A DNA stretch of 64,000 nucleotides from assembly GCA_026413225.1 (NCBI GenBank), contig CM048557.1, positions 44,213,371 through 44,277,370 on the forward strand. The letters run 5' to 3'. This document shows, piece after piece, positions 45,041-59,435 of the stretch (position 1 is its first letter; each line of letters starts with the position of its first letter). Below the pieces are notes generated by a model. The model ran no database searches, had not been told where the DNA came from, and worked only from the letters and a program-made list of their open reading frames with translations. The position numbers were made by a program, and so were the translations under genes. This DNA comes from Otis tarda. Lineage: Eukaryota > Chordata > Aves > Otidiformes > Otididae.

Positions 45041-48000
45041 CTTTAGGAGTAGCAATTTGAACAGATGATGACCACTGACTCCAGCGGTCATGCTATCATC
45101 TGGGACTAGCATTTGACTTACTGGGCTTGAATGTGCTGTTTTCAGTCATTGTTAAGTGAGAGGAAGCAGCTGATCTTCAGATACTTGTTCAGTGCTTCAT
45201 TGTATAGCACTGCAAACTCGTAACTTTGAAGACAGAAAGTAGACTGGGTAAAGATGGTTACTTTTTTTCAGGGTAGCGAGGGGGATATGTGGCTATGGGG
45301 AACACTAAAGAAGGCATATTGTACTTGCTTTCACAAGTCTATCAGGGCAAGCAAAAAAGGTTTTGCATAACCATCTGGTGTCAACCACTGTACAAGTTCG
45401 AGATAAAGTTAGAAGGGACAAAAGAGGACACTAGAAAAGTCAAAATAGGTCAAAGAAGAATTTCTTCTTGAAACATCAGTGCTCACACAATAAAACAGGT
45501 GGATGCCCCAAAACAGTATAAGATTTTCTTTTGCCATTTTGCATAACGCATCCGGAAGCATAAATAAATATCTATGAATTTATACATACTTGCATTTGTA
45601 CAGAGATACTACTGCTGGAGTATACTGGAGAGGAAGAAACGCACTGTTTATGCTACTTGTAGCAGTGGTAACTGGGAGTAGCCCAGGAGGCTGTTACCTG
45701 AAGGGTATTGAGACAGGTTCCTTTATAAAAAGATTTATATGTGAGATCAGTCCACAGTTGATGGATCTTCTGGTTAAAGTTGCTCTTGAGTTGCTCAAAA
45801 GAAGAGAAAGAGAGAAAATAAAAAAAAGGGAAAGGGAAAACTCTCCCCAGTACCCAGCTGGAACAGCAGGGACAGAGTCCCAGACAAGTATCCTCCTCTG
45901 GGGGCTCTCTCCAGTGCAGGAGGCAGCAAGGACGATGGTGATGTTCTCATGACTTTTTTACATCTTTCCTCTAACGCTATATATATTTTTCATTAGCATC
46001 CACACAAACTCTCTCTGGGTTGTTCCTAATTACAATGTTATTAGTGCTGATTAGCATATGCTGACCAGATGCCAGTGTTGCACACTGATTAGTTGTTATG
46101 CTTCTGTGCATATAAATCATTGGATAATATTTGTTAGAAAATTTAAATGGCTATTAGCCGCTTCCTTGTCCACTGTGCTTTGATTTTTTCTAACATAAAA
46201 AAAAAAAATGAGAATGAAAGGAGAGGAGCAAGGAGAGGGGTGATTCTCATGCCAGTGGTGCCCATGGTACCTGAACATGAGAACCTGCCACAACAACATC
46301 ATCAGGATTTGCAAGTACAAGGCTGTGAGAACAACAATAAGAGTACAACTGGATGGGAACAACAAGGGAAAAGTATTGACACAGAGACTTTGGAAATGCT
46401 GCCTCAGTGCCTTAGGTAAAAGGCTGCAGAACTGTAAATAGCAAGCTCTTAGCTTTACTAAGGCTAAGGCACTAAAGTACCTGAGACACAGTGGAACAAG
46501 ATAGATTTGGCTTTTATTACATCTGCATCCTTGAAAGCAAACAGACGCACTTGGGAGGCAGGTACCTGGAATCCACGGACATATGTCAAGGTTCAATTCG
46601 TCAGCATAAAACTCAGCTGTTTTTCCAGTGCTCTGTGAGGATGTTCTGTGTACGTGGGAGGAAACAGAGCTATTGGTGATATCCAGTATGCCCGTTGGTT
46701 TCTATCATAAATCTGTTGGTGTTATTTTCCCATCATATCAGGCTTCTGCAAGCAGAAGTGCCTGGAAGGGCCACCTCTTTTGTGACTGCGGAGCAACAGA
46801 TTTGAATATTGTAAAAACGGCATCTGCAGTTATAATCTGAGTAGATGAACATTCATTATGCCTTTTTTACAGACAGATTAGTCATAAGCAGCAAGAATGG
46901 GACAAGCATAAACTTGAAAATTGCAGGGACATCCCAGGGGCACAGCACAATGCTACCGACAGGAGAAGTGCACTTTTGGATGTCTAACATTCTCATTGCT
47001 ACACGAGTGCTCGGGCGCTTGGATAGCATGTAATCACCTGCAGCTTCAATACCAGCTTATGCTGGTGTTCATGTGGGACTGGAACAGGAATACAAAACAG
47101 AGAAGTGAAGGACACAAGTCATCAAGACCTAGAGTGGGATAAAAAAAGTGTTAGCATGCCATCCACTGACATTTCCAATTTTAGAACATTCAACTCTGAC
47201 TCATTGAAGTGTGGTGTAAACCAATGTCTGTGACCAACTTAGCCATGCAGAAATGCCCAGGGAATTCGCAATGACTCATCCCTAGTTTTAGCAATTACAG
47301 ATGTTGTTTTGCTTTGGGTAACTCCTCTTGTACAGCTGACCTTAAGGTATTAATGTGACCCGTAAGGGCGTGTGGGAACTCTCACTATCCTTTAATGCAT
47401 TTTTGTATTTAGACTCAGAATTTTCCATAAGGTGAGCTGAGATGCTGAATATTCAGTTCTTTTTTTCCTGAGCGCCGAGATAAATTCTTTTGTATAATCT
47501 CCACAGTGTCTCCACCATCACTGAATGAATTTTATAACAGCAAAACAAAACGGTTATGGATGCTCAGTAATAACCAATATTGAGTCTATTCTGCCTTTCC
47601 CCTGCAGGAACCTTGTTTTATAGCAGTGCTCTGTAAGTGCCACAGCAACCGCTACCGGTTCTGTATGTGGAGATGAGGAGAATATCAGCTGTCCGCAGGG
47701 ATGCAGCAGCACATCAGCTGTGCAACTCTTCTTGCTCTCCTCATTTGCACAGAAAGCTTCCAGCCTGCAAAATACAGAAGACGGGAAAGATGAATGTACT
47801 AGTACCTCTCTCCTGTGCTCTCTGAGGGCACTGAGAATGATTGCTTCTGTGAATAAGTGATTTTAGCTGGGCATTTCTATTTTTTTTTGTTATTTTCCTT
47901 CCACTGGCATTGCTCTAATTTACTGTGCGGAAGAGGTCATATTTGTTCTTATCATTTTAGCACTTAGTTCAGTGGGTATTGACCCATGACAGGGGCTCCT

Positions 48001-51000
48001 GTCTGCTGTTAACCTTGGAATATTTGGCTAGACTTTGGACTAATTGAGGATGAAGGGCTATGAAGAGCCATTGTGACACTATGGAGACTAGTTTTGAATG
48101 GCAGGATATACTAACTGCTGTCCACAAAGTGCTTGGATTGCTGTAGACACAGAGTAAATCTTAGCCCTGAACTTGTGTCAGACAGTGATGCCTCAGTGAA
48201 AGCATTTTGTGGAGTTAAAGAGTACATTAGCCTCTGTTTCTTGATTTTTGCCCAAATCAGTGGCAATTCACATACTCCCTAGTTGCAGCACAGAATCATA
48301 GTTTCTCTTCAGCTCCTCCAGCGTGGCCTGCCATGGGGACAAACCTCTGTCTTCAGACTCAGGAAGATGAAGGGGACACTCCTGTGAAGCCCTTTCCCCT
48401 TGACTAACACTGGGTTTATTTTTGCCGCTGGTTTCCAGGAATGGGAACATCTAGAAAGACATAGATCCATGAACATCTAGAAACCACAGAAATCCACAGA
48501 ATAAACTCAGGTCTGAGATTGCTCTTTAATGAGTAATTCCTCACAGGCAGAGAGTGTTGGAGGGCCTGCAGGCTTAGATAACTCTTAGAGCAGGTTGGAG
48601 TCAGGTGAAATTGAAGGTCCACTTTCTTGGCTGCCTCCATGAAGAGACCCATCTTTTTCTCTGCTGCATTGCCCAGCCATTTCCCAGAACCCACAGTGTC
48701 AGAATTACTCACCAGTGGTTTTCCACTTTTGGAATACTGAAGACTTCAGAGTATTTGGCTTTTTAAATGGTGACTGTATTAGAGTTAGATAGCGACTGCC
48801 CAGATTTAAATTTAAATTTATTGGATCAGTCTAAGAATGCAGAATAATACTTTTATTTTTATTTGGAAGTCTGAGGTGACTCTAGCCAGCATGCTTTAGA
48901 AAGCCACAGTGAAGTATTTAATTTAGGAAATAGGTATATATAAGTACAAAAATTAAACAATCATCTTGTTTTTTACATAAATAGTAGTTAAATATGTTAA
49001 GGGATCAAATTTTTCATATTTAATGTTAATGCATAAAAGGCTCATTCCTAAGCTCAGTGTTCCCAGCTGTAAACTGAACATTAGGTAGAAATTTTGCAGA
49101 ACAATTCTAAGCATGTAAAGAAGATAAGTTTATGATCCCAATACCAAACAATAAAAGCATTGCACCACCTGGCAAATGTTACTGAAAAGAAGCTGGATTT
49201 CATTTAGGTAGATCCACTGTAATAGAAGTTTTCAAGGCTGTGTGATATATTAGCATCCATCTGTTTAAAGAGGACTTAATTGTCGCAAACTGAAAATACA
49301 GTCCAGCAAATTATGTAAAGCAATTGGTAATTAATCAGAGCATGTTTTAGAGTGAAAAGTAATCGGAAATTATTCTAAGAACTATTCTTCCAGGCACACA
49401 ATAAAGCCAAGTTTTATTAAAGGCCAGAGAAAGAGTTCAATTAATAACTACATTTCAGTAGCTGTAAAACTGAGGTGAAAAGAAAAGGTTGTCATGCTTG
49501 TTCAAAGCATGCAGCTCCATTTTAAACTTTTTTTAAAAGAATCATCTTATTTTTGACTTGACCTAAAGTAACATCTTTGAATAACTTGTGAAATGCATGG
49601 AGACTGACACTAGAAATGCATATTTGGCCAGGGGTTGCAGGTATAAAGATTAGAAAGTGTCTAGATAGAAAATAAAAAGCCCTTCTAATTCCTTCATACT
49701 TGACTAGTTTTCTTTAAAAGCTGGATTTAAAAGTCAGATAATTAAGGAATCAGATAAAATAGCAGAATATTAGTGACATCAGGAGGCTAGTCAGGTTTGT
49801 AATAGGGAATATTTCTTGCCTAAAGTGCAGATGTATACAGCGGTGTCAAAAAGGCTTTAAGGCATGCCATTCTGGCTTTGCTTCTGCAGAGTTGTCCTTG
49901 TGGAAAATTAATTCCACATGAGATGTTAAGAAAGGAATGAGGAGAAGTCTCAAATCAGAATTATTTTTTGCTAATTTATAATGTTTCATCTGCCTGACCA
50001 CCTGCAGGGAAAACTTTACACTACTTCTTGATGTATCATTAGCATAGACCTCAGGTTCCCAGCTACTAGCTGTGTCTTTTTTATCTTTGTTGTCAAACTT
50101 GTTCACAATGTGAGCAATCTCTTTTGGATCTTCGAGAATACCTGGGAGGTGTTTTATTGTCTCTGCAGAGCTCAGTATTGGCTCTTGTGTTGCTCAGGGC
50201 TTATATGCTAGCAATAATACACCAACAAATCAGCATAAGGATATCTAAATATTGTAAACAACACAAGCAAATCCATTTCTGGGTGTGTGTTCTCCATTTT
50301 CTATGAATACAATCTTCTCCAAGCAAATGATAAAACAGGCAGAAAAGGAAACAGTAAAGCAATCCTTTCAATCTCTTTTGTTTTTCTCTTCTTCCTTTAA
50401 AGTAAATTTTGTTCATGTCTCAGAAGCCAGGTTTCATAGGAACAGGTGTAAACTTATTGCTCCACGTACATCCATGCTGAGAAGTGTATGACGTAGAACA
50501 GATGCATTAGCTACGAGAAATGCTATTTCCAGGTAAAAGTTTTGTTCATAAAACATTTCAGATGTGAATGCTGCTTCTTAGCTAAGAACTTCAGAAAAGT
50601 GCTTCAGTATTCACTTAGCTCTTCAATTTATTTTCAGTTTTGTTAGGCTGTGAAGTGGATTTGTTTCCAAACAGAAGAGTTCTTGTAGAAGCCAAGAACT
50701 TGCAGTTGTGCAGAGCTTATGGGCTGTAAAAGGTCTCTCAGGGTGTTTGTTACCTGTATGGAACACTACAGTTTGAGTGTCTGTTTTTCATTGCTCTTGA
50801 TGTATTTTAATAACCATAATAGCATAGGTTCATAATAGCACAGGTTCATAAAGGGATACTTTTGAGACAAGTGGATACATAGGATGAGTAGTTCTCAGAA
50901 TTTGGGACCTTATTCCTCAAATGGCACATGATCAACTGTAGGGCAGTAAGCCAACTACCAACCTCGTGGCAAATAAATCTCTCCTTTTCTGCTTCCAGCT

Positions 51001-54000
51001 TTTAACTCTGTAAAAGATTTCTTAGAAATAGTCTTAGATTCGCTATAGGTGAACAGTTATTTTAGGGAGAGGGGATTGCTTTTGTTTTTTTAATCTTTCA
51101 GTCTTGGAAGAACTTGAAAGGTGGAGTAACGATAAAAGATCTCACCTCTCACACATTGCAGGACTGTGATATCATGGATTTGAAAACCCTGGAGGCTGGT
51201 TTTACTGAGGATTTTACGGAGTTGTTTGTACTTCATCAAGCATAATAACTCTTGCTGATTTTGCAAGGAAGTCTTTTCATTGCAAAATACTGGAACTGTA
51301 GAATCTGCACAGGAGGTTTTAGCAAAAAGCCTTTTAGTAAAAAGGCTGCCAAATTTCTGTTTATGGGCATAAGACCTCTGCGGGGTTAGAATGATAGTTC
51401 ATGTAGCTTTTTATTCTGTCTTTGACAGAGATGGAATGTTCATGGAAAGGGTTTGCCCTTCTCAGAAGGAGTGCTCCTCTTACAGGGTTTGTCTGCTTAT
51501 AATTGCAAGAAGGGAAGGGAAGGACCACTGCTGTCAACAGCAGGGTCTGAGCCTCTCTTTTTGTTTGTCCTCTTTGGCAGCCTGGTGCTATATGAGCACA
51601 TGTTGCAGGTACACAAAGCTATAAGCTTTGGCTTACATGAAAATGCCAGTACGGATGTAGAAGTTCCCCTGAGGTGTTTTTAAAATTATTCGTTGTATGG
51701 TAAATTCCATTATCTAGTACTGGATTGGTATCTAAACTAACTGCTCTGCCATAATGTGACAGCTGTAGGACTGAAAGGGATCTCTGTCATTACTGAGTCA
51801 TGTCCTCTGCTATTGTAGCTAAGTTATAAAATAACTTCCTAAACAGATCAAATTATTATTTATGTATATATTTGATAATATGTAGATCTAACACTACCTT
51901 TGTTCTCACAGCTCCTACCAACAGACTTTTTCAGAGCCAACACTCATCAATTTCTATTTTTGAGCCTGTGTTTATTCATCAACAATTTATACCTATGGGC
52001 GCTTATGTTTCTTTCATTCAACAGCCAATTTTTTTTCCTGTTTTCTCCCTGTTAAAAAGCCTCTACGCTTTCTTGATTATCCTACGAGTCCATCTCTGCT
52101 TCTTCTCTAGATCTTGAACAGAAGTTGCTTATCTCTAGTGGAGATACTTCATCTGATGTGTTCCAAAATTGCATTTCCCTTTTTTCACAGCAACATAATA
52201 TTGATGGCTTATGAACCTGTAACCAAGCAAAACACACAGGCTTGCTTTCTGTCAAATCAATAAGCCCCCAAACTTCTTGCTGTTAAGCCCAAAACACATG
52301 CTGTAAAACAAGAGTGTAAGATCCAGTTCTGTACGGTCCCATTAAAAAGTGCTTCTAACAACCATAAATAACCTCCATGAGGAAAGCGGAAAGCGAGTTG
52401 TGTAGTATAAAAGTAGCGTCTTGTGTTACACGTTAATCTGGGTGTGTCTGTTTGCAATAGCAACATGTGGGTTATTACTGCATGTCAGAGAAGTTATTTG
52501 TAACTAGGGACAGTACAGGCGAGAAACCAGCGTATAGATTAATATTATGCACAGTCAATTATACAGCTTCAAGGTACAAATTGAAGTCCTGCTAGTAAAC
52601 ACAGCAACAGCAGTGCTCTGTAACTGCCATGACCTCTTTTGGTGTCACTTTCATAGCACACCCTGAAGGTTTCAAACATCTTTTGCAGCTTTAGAAACAA
52701 AAAGATTTCTGAACTGCTTAAATTACTTAATATATGTTTTCCAGATTCTTTGACTTGCAACTGATACTTGCTATGGCTTTCCCTGGTGCTAAAAGGGGTC
52801 ATCAGATGCAATCAATGATTAATAAATGTGGTATTTGTACAATAATACTGACTTGAAGTCTCTCCTTGCAGTTTTAATGGTTCTTGCAATTCTGCTTAGA
52901 GGGGTCATAGATATTGTTTACCACTGTACTATAGGAACACTAAAGCAGAATTGTTTGCTGAAATCTGTTTCATGCAGTCATGTCTGGGCCTTCAGAATGG
53001 TTTGGGGTAATAGAAAAAGGTTCTGTAAGGTTCCTCATCATCATCTTTACAAAATAATGTCTATTTCACCATCACTGCATCAGTAAAGGGCTCTGTCTTC
53101 AAGCTCTCCACTTTCCTTTCCAGTGTCCCAAGAGACACTGGAGTCCGCCAGGACAGAAGCAGCAATGTTTGACTAGCCTGACCAGGCTGGGCTGCCTGGT
53201 GTTCGCATTTCAGAACTTGTCTCCTCTTACCAACAGCTACCCAAATATTAAGTGCACTTTGTGGATGAGTGCAGTTTGGGGCTATATCTTTCCTGAAATA
53301 TTATTACTGCAAAATACTGGCTTCACTGTTGCTCGCTTTTCTCTGGAAAGGAGTCAGCAGTTCCAGAGAAATGATTAATTCACTTTTTCCACCCCTTTTC
53401 CCCACTCAGATTTTTAAAGGACCTAGAGGAAAACCTGTACCAGGCCTTTATAAGTAGAGAAAATGTGACTCTGTGAGTGCTTTCCGGTTTACGGTGGATG
53501 GCTTAAAGTGCCTTTACCTCCTCTACCACCCAGCTCTGCCAGTAGCTTCAGAGGATGTCACCAGTGTGACACAAGAGGTGTGTGGTGAGACCACATGGCA
53601 GCTGACACTTAGTCTTATGTAAAGTATAGGAGAGATCCCTTACTATAGCCAGACTCCACCTCTGAAGAATAGTTTTGTTGATGATGAAGTATCTGGCATG
53701 TCCTCTGACTCAAAGCTAGGTGAAAAAATACTGGTATTTTGGCATTTGCCAGCGTAGTTGCCATGTTGGTATGGAAGATAGTCTGATTTTAAAACACACA
53801 CAGTGATGAAGAAGTAACTGCAGTCTGTAATGAGTGACCTCTGCAGAGCAGAGTCTGCTAGGTAGCAATATATTTATGGCTGATCAAAACTGGACATGTT
53901 ATCTGAACAGACCTGTTGTGACCAGTGCTGGTACCATTCCTCATCCTGCTGTGGAAAGATATCACAGGCAGTAAGGTGGTCCAGAAAGTACTTAGACCAG

Positions 54001-57000
54001 CCTAAATATGCCATTATTTCCATCTCAGAACATTGTGGATGTAGGAAGTTTTTTTTGCAAGGTATTTAAAATTTTGTGACTATTCTTTATCCAGGCATTC
54101 TCATGAAATTACTTTCCTGTTCCTGCGGGGCTGAGGATGAACAGGAAACCCGAGCATGCTAGGAAAAGTGCTAAGCTTTGATGACATATTGAATACAAGC
54201 TGCCCTGAGAGTGGAGATGGAAGGAGCAACGCCTGTTCACAGAAGGGATCTGTGAGTAACATTACTGTGCCCTACCTAATCTCGTTCTGATGGGTAGTCA
54301 CTGATTTTCTCGCTGTGCAGTAGCATAACATCTAAAAATTAGTAGACAAAATAGTCTACTTCAGCCACATGCCAGGTTTTGAAGTGCCTAACTAAGGAAA
54401 AAAATTGGACAGTTTGGAGACTAGACAGGTCAGTGGGAAAAATGAATGGACCCCCAAGAAACTCAATTTTTCTGCAGTATGGGAACCTGGCTTTAGCATA
54501 AGTACTCTCTTATTCTGATATTCACAGGAATCTAGACGAAATCCCACAGTAGGGAAAAGCACTTCCTTCTTATCTCATATCTCAGAAATAGGACAGAAAT
54601 CAGAATACTAGAGAAAATTATTTATAACTATATTTTAGCAGACATTTAAAAGTATGCCATTTATGAAAAAAATATGTATCTTTTAAAAAGCTTGGCTCTG
54701 ACAACTCATTCCTTCATAATTGGTTTGAAAGAACTCCCCAAAACCTACTGTGTGCAGTCCTGTATACTCACTACCTTTTTAAAATGCCTCTGTGCTCTGT
54801 GTGCGTGTTATGGAACGCAAAGGTCTGACTAAATATCTTGCCAGTTGTCTCTGTGAGAGCTCATTGCAGAGGCCCCGAGGCTAAAAATGTATGTTTACAG
54901 GCATAACATCTCCTATACTCTCTGAAGATACCACTGGGTTAGAAAGGGTACTAATCATGTACTAGATTTTCAGCAATGACTCACGTTCCCCTGACTGAAA
55001 TTGCTGGAGTGCTCTGGCACTATTTGGAAATCTGTGCCACAAGACAGAGCTTTCTACATAGCAGAAAGCAGATCCTAGCATAAACTGTGACTGCATGCAT
55101 AGGCTTTGCTTTAGAAAAGAAACATGAACATCTTAAATTTTCCCATAAATTATTTCCCACTTTCCTTTATATATTCCAAGAAATCAGGTAGAAATGGGCT
55201 TCCTCAGTTTGCCGTTTTAAATTTCTGTGTTTACTCCTGTGCTTTTCTAACAATTTCTTTTTAGCTTTTTACCCCAGTGTGCTTCTGGCAATTATGATGT
55301 TGTCTTTTCTCATTCATGTAAATCATTAAAACAATGCCCTTTCCTGCCACTGATACAGTGGACATTCACCAGAGGTTTTCTCCCAATTACATGCCTCACT
55401 GGGCTCTTCCTGATTTAAATATTCTCTTATTTTTCCTTTGTTCTAAGCTATCAATATTGCTGCTCAGTGAAGCTTTCTCAGGAATCGTAGTGTCTATTCC
55501 CACAAGATGTCTGTGCTTTTTGAAGTGCTGAAATCTGAAAACCAATTGGTTTTGCAAAGGGGATAATGGGGGGTTTTGTGTGATTCTCCACCTCTGAAAA
55601 GGATTCTGTGTGGATGTGCTCTGATTTTTATGTAGCTATAAATGTTGTTACTGACTAACGCAACCTGAGATTTACCCTTCCTTTTTTTTTGTCAATGATG
55701 TTTATTGCTCACAATCACAGGGGAAGGTTTTGTTTTACTGGACACTGTGCAAATAAAGCTCAGGCTCCACAGATGTCCACCTCCATGTCCTGCAGGTGAA
55801 CAAGCAGTCAAGCAAGGGCTGAAAAACCATCAGCTGTGAAACTCAATTGCTCCCTGTAAATTGGCTAAATTTACCTCAGTGTCAAACAATCAAAAGGTTT
55901 AGGAAATATTTGGGCAGTCCACACGTCAATGAATGTTATTCATCTAGAATTACTGGCTGTTCAGCTAATAGCTAATATCTGCTCTTCTTACTAAGCTTCT
56001 CTTTCCAGAGTGGCAGGGCACAGTGCATCACTTCTGACATCATTAAGGGTTGTGTCTGAAAGTGCTTGATTTCAACTGGGAATTTATAACAAAACCAAGG
56101 GTGAACATCCTGAAAAAAATGTCCTTTGTTCTAGAAGCCTTTTGAAGCCCAACTAAAGTAATGATTCTTAATGATTCATGGGAATGTTAATTAAGTATGC
56201 TGCTCTTTGTAATTTCTGAAGTTTGAGTTTATTACTGAACTGCTTGTGAAATGTAATGCATGGGGTGGGACGGGCATCCGTTCCTATCGGTGGACTTCTG
56301 AGGTGTTAAATCGCCCTCTGGAAGGGGTCGCTCACAACCTTTCTGAGAAGGATGGGGCCTTTCTATGTGGCTGCTATAAGTCACAAGCTGTAGCATAATT
56401 TTACTAAACACAGTCTTTCAGGGCATACCATGAATTTTCAGCATGTTGGTTGTTGCCACATCGCATAGGCTGTGTCTGGGCCCTCTGGGTTCTGGGGCAT
56501 TAAAAACAGTTCAACCTCAGTCTCACCTGCAGGATAGTCTGTAAGGGCTGACTCCAGACACATCAATCACATGTTATCTGTAAGTGCTGGACACACATCC
56601 TATGTGCCAACTTCATGTTGCTTGTCCTATACTTTTCATGTCCCATCCTCTTCAGGGCAACAAAAATGCTTTGACTTATTCTGATGTCAAGAGACTCAAA
56701 ATCAAATTTGCAGCATTTTTTCTCTGGGGCTGGAGAGAAAACTTCAGAAGTTTCCCTCACTGGAGGTTAAAGGTATAATTGAATTGTTCTAAGCTGTAAG
56801 GCTGTTCTTTTTTTTTCTCTTTTTAATAGTGGAACAAAGTCATCCCTCTACATAGAGTTCAAAATGAAATGCTCACAAGTCCTTGACTAGTGAACTTTAT
56901 TATGGAGATGGAAACCTGCCAGTGTGAAGTCAGGGTCAGACAATATTGGTTTGTCTGAAGTATTAGAGTCACCTTCACAGGGGTTGGGATCTATGTTTTG

Positions 57001-58189
57001 GGCACTAAGAGGAACATGTTTCTTTCTTAAAAGAGAAGAGTGAGGGCTTTACATAAAGGCAGCCAATTATGCAGTTTGCTCAAAAATGAGCCAATCATTC
57101 ATTTTAATGAAGAGAATTTAAACTTAGACATAAGTATGTCCTTGACATTTTTTAGTAGCAGTGACATCATCTGAGCAGCTTGTTCTAAGAGAAACACCAG
57201 ACATACACAAGTATGTCTACCTCTACAGGGAAAAACCACCAAGCGAGGTGGCTTGCTTAACAAAACTGGTAACAGCTTATTAGATATTGCCAGAATTCAG
57301 TCTTCCTCAGTTCTGTGAGTTTGTGCAGAGTGTTTGGGGCAAAGAAGCTGCAACAGAAGAATGCAAAGCTACAAGATTCAGAAAGCAGCTGTAAGAATTG
57401 ATGCTAAAGTAATAAGCATTGTTTCTTTAAAAGTAACAGCCACAGTTCCTGCCCAAGATTTGCAGTATAAAGGACCTCTGACAACATGATCACACTGGGA
57501 TTCTGTTTGACAGTCCTCTAGGAAATCTCTGAAATTTCTGATGTCAATTGGCAAACACTGTATTTTTTTCTCTCTTTTTCACACCACTTTTTTTTTTTTA
57601 ATTTCAATTATTGTATATATTCTCCTAATGTATAGATGATTCTAATTTTTAATTAAGAAAGAGATATTTTTCTGGGAAGCCCACACTATTTATTCATTAT
57701 AAACAAGAAATCTCAGCAAATTAAATTTCATTGTACTAGTTACTGTAAGAATACACAATGAGAGAGAGCTGTAAGAGCACAGGACAGGGTTTCAGGTGTA
57801 TTTTGACATTTAACTCGGATTGAACACACCAGGAAATAGATACCTAAAATATATTTTCATCCACCTTGACAAGTCATATGAAAAGTTTAGGAGAGTAGAA
57901 ATAACGATTCACTAGCTGCATTTTACTGATAAGGATTAGAGACAGAGAGCTCAAGGTTGTGCTGCCTGTTTTGAAGCTATCTCAAAGACTTAGATGTATG
58001 GTGTATGTGTAGTGGCATATCAGAATGGCTTTCACACAAGAAATTCAGCTTCCAAAAATGCAGTTTTCTTGGGAAATTGATTTTACAGCCCCATTTTTTT
58101 TTTCATTAGGAAAGAAAGAGTGAGCCATCGATACAGTGGGATCTTGACTTATTAAGTTCTTTGGTGTCACAAAGTTCTTTGTTGCCATT
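45041..58189. other. Gene-free 13-kb stretch with few repeats
   Basis: No exon, LTR or CR1 recognised. It contains a purine-rich A/G patch at 45797-45840, an A-run at 46197-46208, a 16-bp tandem duplication at 50815-50846 and T-runs near 56809-56818 and 57591-57600. Open frames (e.g. 159 codons on the minus strand at 46117-46596) show no motif and are compatible with chance. Confidence 0.5.
50815..50846. repeat. 16-bp tandem duplication
   Basis: CATAATAGCATAGGTT is followed directly by CATAATAGCACAGGTT (one mismatch). Confidence 0.85.
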
Positions 58190-58408
58190 TCATCTTGATA
58201 TAAGAAAGAAACTTTTTTACAGTGAGAACAGTCATTCACCAGAACAACCTCCCCAGGGACTTGGTAGATCCCCATCACTGGAGGTTTTCAAGATCCAATT
58301 GGACAGGGTGCTAGATAATCTCATCTGGGCTCCCTTTCCCACAAAATGTTGAACCAGAAGATCTTTCGAAGTCCCTTCCAATCTGGGTCGTTCTGTGATT
58401 CCATGATA
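58190..58408 (+). mobile_element. Old CR1 3' fragment, plus strand
   Basis: 'GATATAAGAAAGAAACTTTTT', 'CACTGGAGGTTTTCAAGATC', 'GTGCTAGATAATCTCATC' and 'CCCTTCCAATCTGGGTCG' lead into 'TTCTGTGATTCCATGAT'. This is the C-terminal ORF2 end and 3' UTR of a CR1 subfamily with a shorter UTR. It is well diverged and 5' truncated. Confidence 0.85.
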
Positions 58409-58517
58409 AACAACAAACGTTTTTCCATATGTATCACTCCATCTTTAAAAAAGATATGTTTGTCATACCTGCTCACCTATTAGAAGTAACACATATCACT
58501 TTCTTCTGATTTACAGC

Positions 58518-58645
58518 TTTCATTTATTTATATATATATATTTATATTTATTTATTATATACACAAATAGAAACATTTATATTTATTTATATATTAAATA
58601 TATTTTAATATATTATTATATATTTATTTATTTAGTCATTTATAT
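58518..58645. repeat. AT-rich low complexity (TTTA/TATA)
   Basis: Imperfect TTTAT, TATATA and ATTTA units over ~130 bases, directly abutting the 5' end of the next CR1. Confidence 0.85.
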
Positions 58646-58924
58646 AGGACGAGGGGTAATGTTTTTTAAAATAGAGGGAGGTAGATTTAGATTAGATACT
58701 AGGAAAAAAATTTTTACAATGAGGCTTGTAGAGCACTGGAACAGGTTGCCCAGAGAGGTGGTGGAAGCCCCATCCTTGGAAACATTCAAGACCAGGTTGG
58801 ATGAGGCTCTGAGCAACCTGATCTAGTCAGGGATGTCCCTGCTCCTTGCAGGGGGGTTGGACTAAATGGCCTTTGAAGGTCCCTTCCAACCCTAACCATT
58901 CTATGATTCTATGATTTTATGATT
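58646..58924 (+). mobile_element. CR1 3' fragment, plus strand, young-looking
   Basis: The last part of ORF2 ('CACTGGAACAGGTTGCCCAG', 'AGAGGTGGTGGAAGCC'), then the 3' UTR (TTGCAGGGGGGTTGGAC) and three octamers (ATTCTATGATTCTATGATTT). It is close to the copy A/B/K type and begins at an AT-rich tract. Confidence 0.95.
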
Positions 58925-59435
58925 TGTGACAGTTTGTATTTATTTGCCTTAGTTTCAGTTCTGGTTTGCTTTTTCTAGATCAATAGCTATTCTCTCTCCC
59001 TGTTGACTAAACCTCAAGATATTTAGAGCATTTAATAATGATACCTCTCAGTGTTTTCTGGCTGTAATATAGTCTTTTTACATTCTCTGATCATTCAAGT
59101 TGTTAAAATTTGGAACATTTTAGATCAAACGGATTTCACGTGAATCAGGAGATTTTTTTTTTTAAATTCAAAATTAAACCTGTCATATCAACTCAGCTGA
59201 AAGCACCTAGCTGCATTTGACTAGCCTCTCATTTCCTTATGGAAGGGTTGTTTTTTTTTTTTGAATTTCCAGTCTCTCCTCTAAGAAGTGCTCCCAGAAA
59301 AAAAAAATTCTTGTAATCCATTGCAGATGTCTTCAAACCAAACAGTGTCTCATCACTAGAGGCACATGCCTCCGCATGTGTTGTGGAGAAGAACACTCTC
59401 CCCAAGACACACTGAAGGTGAGGAAAAAGAGGAGA
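58925..59435. other. Spacer between CR1 copies
   Basis: AT-rich sequence with T-runs (59152-59163, 59249-59261). Nothing else recognised. Confidence 0.5.

Noticed and set aside
46117-46596. 159-codon minus-strand frame, longest outside repeats
   Set aside because: No family motif, signal peptide or splice structure that I could support; the length is possible by chance in 64 kb on six frames.
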